From the NCBI GenBank assembly GCA_031273405.1, contig JAISRW010000018.1:1-8167 (forward strand): a DNA stretch of 8,167 nucleotides, read 5' to 3'. The notes below the pieces were generated by a model. The model worked only from the letters and a program-made list of their open reading frames with translations. It was not told where the DNA came from and ran no database searches. This document shows positions 6,433 through 8,167 of this stretch, one piece after another (the first letter of the stretch is position 1; each line of letters opens with the position of its first letter). The translations under genes and the position numbers were made by a program. Origin of the DNA: Treponema sp. (GTDB lineage: Bacteria; Spirochaetota; Spirochaetia; Treponematales; Breznakiellaceae).

Positions 6433-7836
6433 GTGCCGGACATTCTTATTACCAATACCACGATTGTCACCGTTAATCCGAAACGGGAGATCCTCTACGA
6501 CGGCGCTCTTGCCGTAACCGGGGATACTATTACGGATATTGGCCCCAGTCCGGCGCTGGAAAAAAAATATTCCGGGGTTTCCAAAAAAATTGACGGCCGG
6601 GGAAAAGCTGTTTTCCCCGGCCTCATCAATACCCATAACCATCTTTTCCAGACATTGCTTAAGGGTTTGGGGGATGATCTGGTTTTGTCCGACTGGCTCA
6701 AGGATATGACCTTTCCCAGCGCCGTTCATTTAACGGAGGAATCCTGTTATTACGGCGCCATGATTGGCTGCCTTGACGGTTTTCACAGCGGTACCACGAC
6801 CATGCTGGATTATCATTATCCCCATCCGGCAAACGGGCATGACGACGCGATTATACAATGCTTCAGGGAACTCGGGCTCCGGGGCATACTGGGCAGGGGC
6901 TACATGAACGCGGGTATCGATCACGGGGTACAGCAGGGTATTACCCAGGACGTAAAAACCATCGAGCAGGACGCCAGGCGGCTCATCGAGACCTATCACA
7001 ATAAAGACAACGGCCGTATCCGGGTGTGGCTGGCCCCGGCGGCGGTCTGGTCAAACGACGCCGATTCCCTCAAGATGACCTGCCGGCTGATGAAGGAATA
7101 CAACACCGGCGTTACCATTCACATAAGCGAAACCCCCTTTGACCGGCAGGCCAGCGTTGATCTGCACGGCGCGCCGGATATAGACGTGTGCGAAAAGCTG
7201 GGGCTCATGGGCCCAAAGCTGCTGATGGTCCACTGCGTCCACCTGACGCCCCGGGATATCAGGATGACAAAATATTACGATGCGAAGGTTTCCAATAATC
7301 CCGTAAGCAACATGTATCTTTCCTCCGGGGTGCCTCCCATACCAGCCCTGATTGAAGCGGGAGTATCCGTAGGCATCGGCACCGACGGGGCGGGGAGCAA
7401 TAATTCCAACGACATGCTTGAGGCGATGAAAACCGCGGTGCTGCTGCAAAAAGTCAGCCACCGGGACCCTACTATCATGACCGCCGAAAAAGTCCTGGAA
7501 ATGGCGACTATAGACGGCGCCAGATGCCTGGGCATGGAAGACGCCATAGGGAGCCTCGAAACAGGCAAGAAGGCGGATCTCTTTATTTTCAACCCCTTCC
7601 GCTCCGCCAAGGCGGTGCCCATGCATCATCCCGTATCCACCCTGGTATATTCGTCTTCCCAAGCGAATGTGGAAACCCTGATAGTTGACGGCCGCATCCT
7701 CATGGAAGACGGAAAGGTTACCGTGGCGGACGAAGACGCAATCCTCAAAAAGGCGGACGAGGCCGCCCTTGCCTTGAGCGAGCGGGCGGGCACCCTTCAC
7801 CTCAGGAAACGACGCTGGAGATCCCTGGCATATTGA
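6433..7836 (+). CDS. metal-dependent amidohydrolase, MTA/SAH deaminase-like purine or pterin deaminase
   Basis: Cytoplasmic enzyme of the amidohydrolase superfamily (COG0402 type), 467 residues, full length. Start is GTG at 6433 with GGGAGG (6422-6427) 5 bases upstream, 23 bases after the binding-protein stop. All expected metal and catalytic positions are visible: PGLINTHNH (62-70) with H68 and H70, HISE (230-233) with H230 and E233, HCVH (267-270) and GTDGAGSNNSND (316-327) with D318. The N-terminal 55 residues and C-terminal 80 residues form the small beta-sandwich, including the usual G.L..GKKADLF.F.P motif (373-388). HNHLFQTLLKGLGDD (68-82) and GTDGAGSNN favour the methylthioadenosine/S-adenosylhomocysteine deaminase-like group. 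The 8-oxoguanine, guanine or isoxanthopterin deaminase groups are alternatives. Its place directly after a purine-type importer suggests that it deaminates the imported compound. No signal peptide is seen. The broad class is secure; the substrate is open. Confidence 0.88.
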   Translation: MPDILITNTTIVTVNPKREILYDGALAVTGDTITDIGPSPALEKKYSGVSKKIDGRGKAVFPGLINTHNHLFQTLLKGLGDDLVLSDWLKDMTFPSAVHLTEESCYYGAMIGCLDGFHSGTTTMLDYHYPHPANGHDDAIIQCFRELGLRGILGRGYMNAGIDHGVQQGITQDVKTIEQDARRLIETYHNKDNGRIRVWLAPAAVWSNDADSLKMTCRLMKEYNTGVTIHISETPFDRQASVDLHGAPDIDVCEKLGLMGPKLLMVHCVHLTPRDIRMTKYYDAKVSNNPVSNMYLSSGVPPIPALIEAGVSVGIGTDGAGSNNSNDMLEAMKTAVLLQKVSHRDPTIMTAEKVLEMATIDGARCLGMEDAIGSLETGKKADLFIFNPFRSAKAVPMHHPVSTLVYSSSQANVETLIVDGRILMEDGKVTVADEDAILKKADEAALALSERAGTLHLRKRRWRSLAY

Positions 7837-7848
7837 TCCGTAATTATG

Positions 7849-7877
7849 TTGATTTTCGGCGGGAATAGGGATACTAT
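7849..7877 (+). promoter_or_regulatory. sigma70-type promoter for the Uma2-family gene
   Basis: TTGATT (7849-7854) and TACTAT (7872-7877) resemble -35 and -10 boxes with 17-base spacing, placing a start near 7884, just before the RBS. Only the spacer and -10 part lie in the 58-base repeat. The second repeat copy keeps TACTAT at 8127-8132 but has GC-rich sequence where a -35 would be. An imperfect palindrome, TACT/AGTA, overlaps the -10 and could be an operator. Confidence 0.4.
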
Positions 7878-7912
7878 TACAGTATAGGGGGATGTTGGCG
7901 TGTCCGAAGCGG
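7855..7912 (+). repeat. 58-base direct repeat, copy 1 (leader and start of the Uma2 gene)
   Basis: Matches 8110-8167 at 55 of 58 positions with no gaps. The three differences are C7880/T8135, T7885/A8140 and G7891/A8146. Copy 1 holds the -10 region, the RBS AGGGGG (7886-7891) and the first 13 bases of the Uma2 gene. Identity begins abruptly at TTCGGCGGG. The right border is unknown because copy 2 is cut by the window edge. Confidence 0.9.
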
Positions 7913-8167
7913 CTGAAAAATGGGAAGTAATTCACTATAGCTACAAGGATTACCTTGAAACGGATGAAGATTTCCGGGCCGAGATAATCGACGGCCGGCT
8001 TTATGTCATGAGCCCGCCCGGAAGGTATCATCAGGGGATTCTTGGAAAATTATTTATTAAAATAAGCAATTTTCAGGGAGACAAGCCCTTCAAAGTGTAT
8101 CCCGGCCCCTTCGGCGGGAATAGGGATACTATTATAGTAAAGGGGAATGTTGGCGTGTCCGAAGCGG
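7900..8167 (+). CDS. Uma2-family (DUF820) putative nuclease-fold protein, 3' partial
   Basis: The frame opens at GTG 7900, with AGGGGG (7886-7891) 8 bases upstream, and is still open at the window end: 89 codons are visible, against about 180-200 for the family. Residues 15-68 fit the Uma2 N-terminal half: Y15 and Y18, FRAEIIDGRLYVMSPP (25-40) with E28, D31, G32 and the proline pair, H44-Q45, and the strand reaching KVYPGPF (65-71). The catalytic PD-(D/E)xK-type half would lie downstream. Uma2 proteins are common, often multicopy and of uncertain function; some context links them to mobile or stress regions. After PGPF the usual family text (a variable loop, then a DxxVxPDI-like segment) is not seen. 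Instead the frame enters the second 58-base repeat copy and re-reads the gene's own leader and start, so this copy is probably truncated and fused to a second one. An in-frame TAG at 7885-7887 prevents extension upstream. Confidence 0.7.
   Translation, partial: MSEAAEKWEVIHYSYKDYLETDEDFRAEIIDGRLYVMSPPGRYHQGILGKLFIKISNFQGDKPFKVYPGPFGGNRDTIIVKGNVGVSEA
8110..8167 (+). repeat. 58-base direct repeat, copy 2, inside the Uma2 reading frame
   Basis: Second copy of the Uma2 leader, exactly 255 bases (85 codons) after copy 1, so the reading phase is kept. It contains an RBS-like AAGGGG (8140-8145) and a GTG at 8155 equivalent to the start at 7900. The change T to A at 8140 turns the TAG of copy 1 into AAG, so the upstream gene can read through. 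It is cut by the window edge and its right border is unknown. Confidence 0.88.

Noticed and set aside
7837..7900. Terminator after the deaminase gene
   Set aside because: No GC-rich stem followed by a T-tract is present. The only palindrome is the short TACT/AGTA one over the -10 region.
7892..7930. ATG at 7892 as an alternative start near the Uma2 gene
   Set aside because: That frame ends after 12 codons. The GTG at 7900 opens the long frame with Uma2 motifs and has better RBS spacing.

Overview
The window looks like bacterial chromosome from a GC-rich spirochaete, most likely a Treponema-like organism. The evidence is the gene content: a VWA/TPR protein of the Bat (aerotolerance operon) type, a BMP-family purine/nucleoside ABC importer like treponemal Pnr, and a Uma2-family gene inside a repeat. 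This assignment is an inference from family content. No rRNA or other marker gene is present, so genus is not established. All supported genes lie on the + strand.

Layout. Positions 1-1173 hold the 3' part of a BatB-like VWA gene fused to a TPR region; its 5' end is outside the window. A 538-base gap (1174-1711) follows. It contains no convincing gene but many short stem-loops, a terminator-like hairpin (1371-1396), a good sigma70-type promoter (1425-1453) and then a leader of about 250 nt with at least six consecutive hairpins. The last stem, just before the first ribosome binding site, is followed by TTTT and may act as an attenuator. From 1712 to 7836 runs a compact five-gene unit: two BPD_transp_2 permeases, a double-domain ABC ATPase, a periplasmic BMP-type binding protein and a metal-dependent amidohydrolase/deaminase. 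Gaps within it are 0 to 79 bases. The longest gap (5299-5377) holds a strong hairpin before the binding-protein gene.

Working model. The binding protein captures a purine nucleoside or related compound in the periplasm, the two permeases and the ATPase import it, and the cytoplasmic deaminase removes an amino group from the imported compound. The exact substrate cannot be read from the sequence. The deaminase has the motif set of the MTA/SAH deaminase-like amidohydrolases, and the transporter family is known for purine nucleosides.

The right end (7837-8167) starts a Uma2-family (DUF820) gene with its own promoter. Its leader and start codon are repeated as a 58-base direct copy exactly 255 bases downstream, inside the reading frame, and the second copy runs to the window edge. 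This suggests a tandem or rearranged Uma2 locus. The most unusual items are this in-frame 255-base repeat, the structured leader of the transporter operon, and the absence of a lipobox cysteine in the binding protein.
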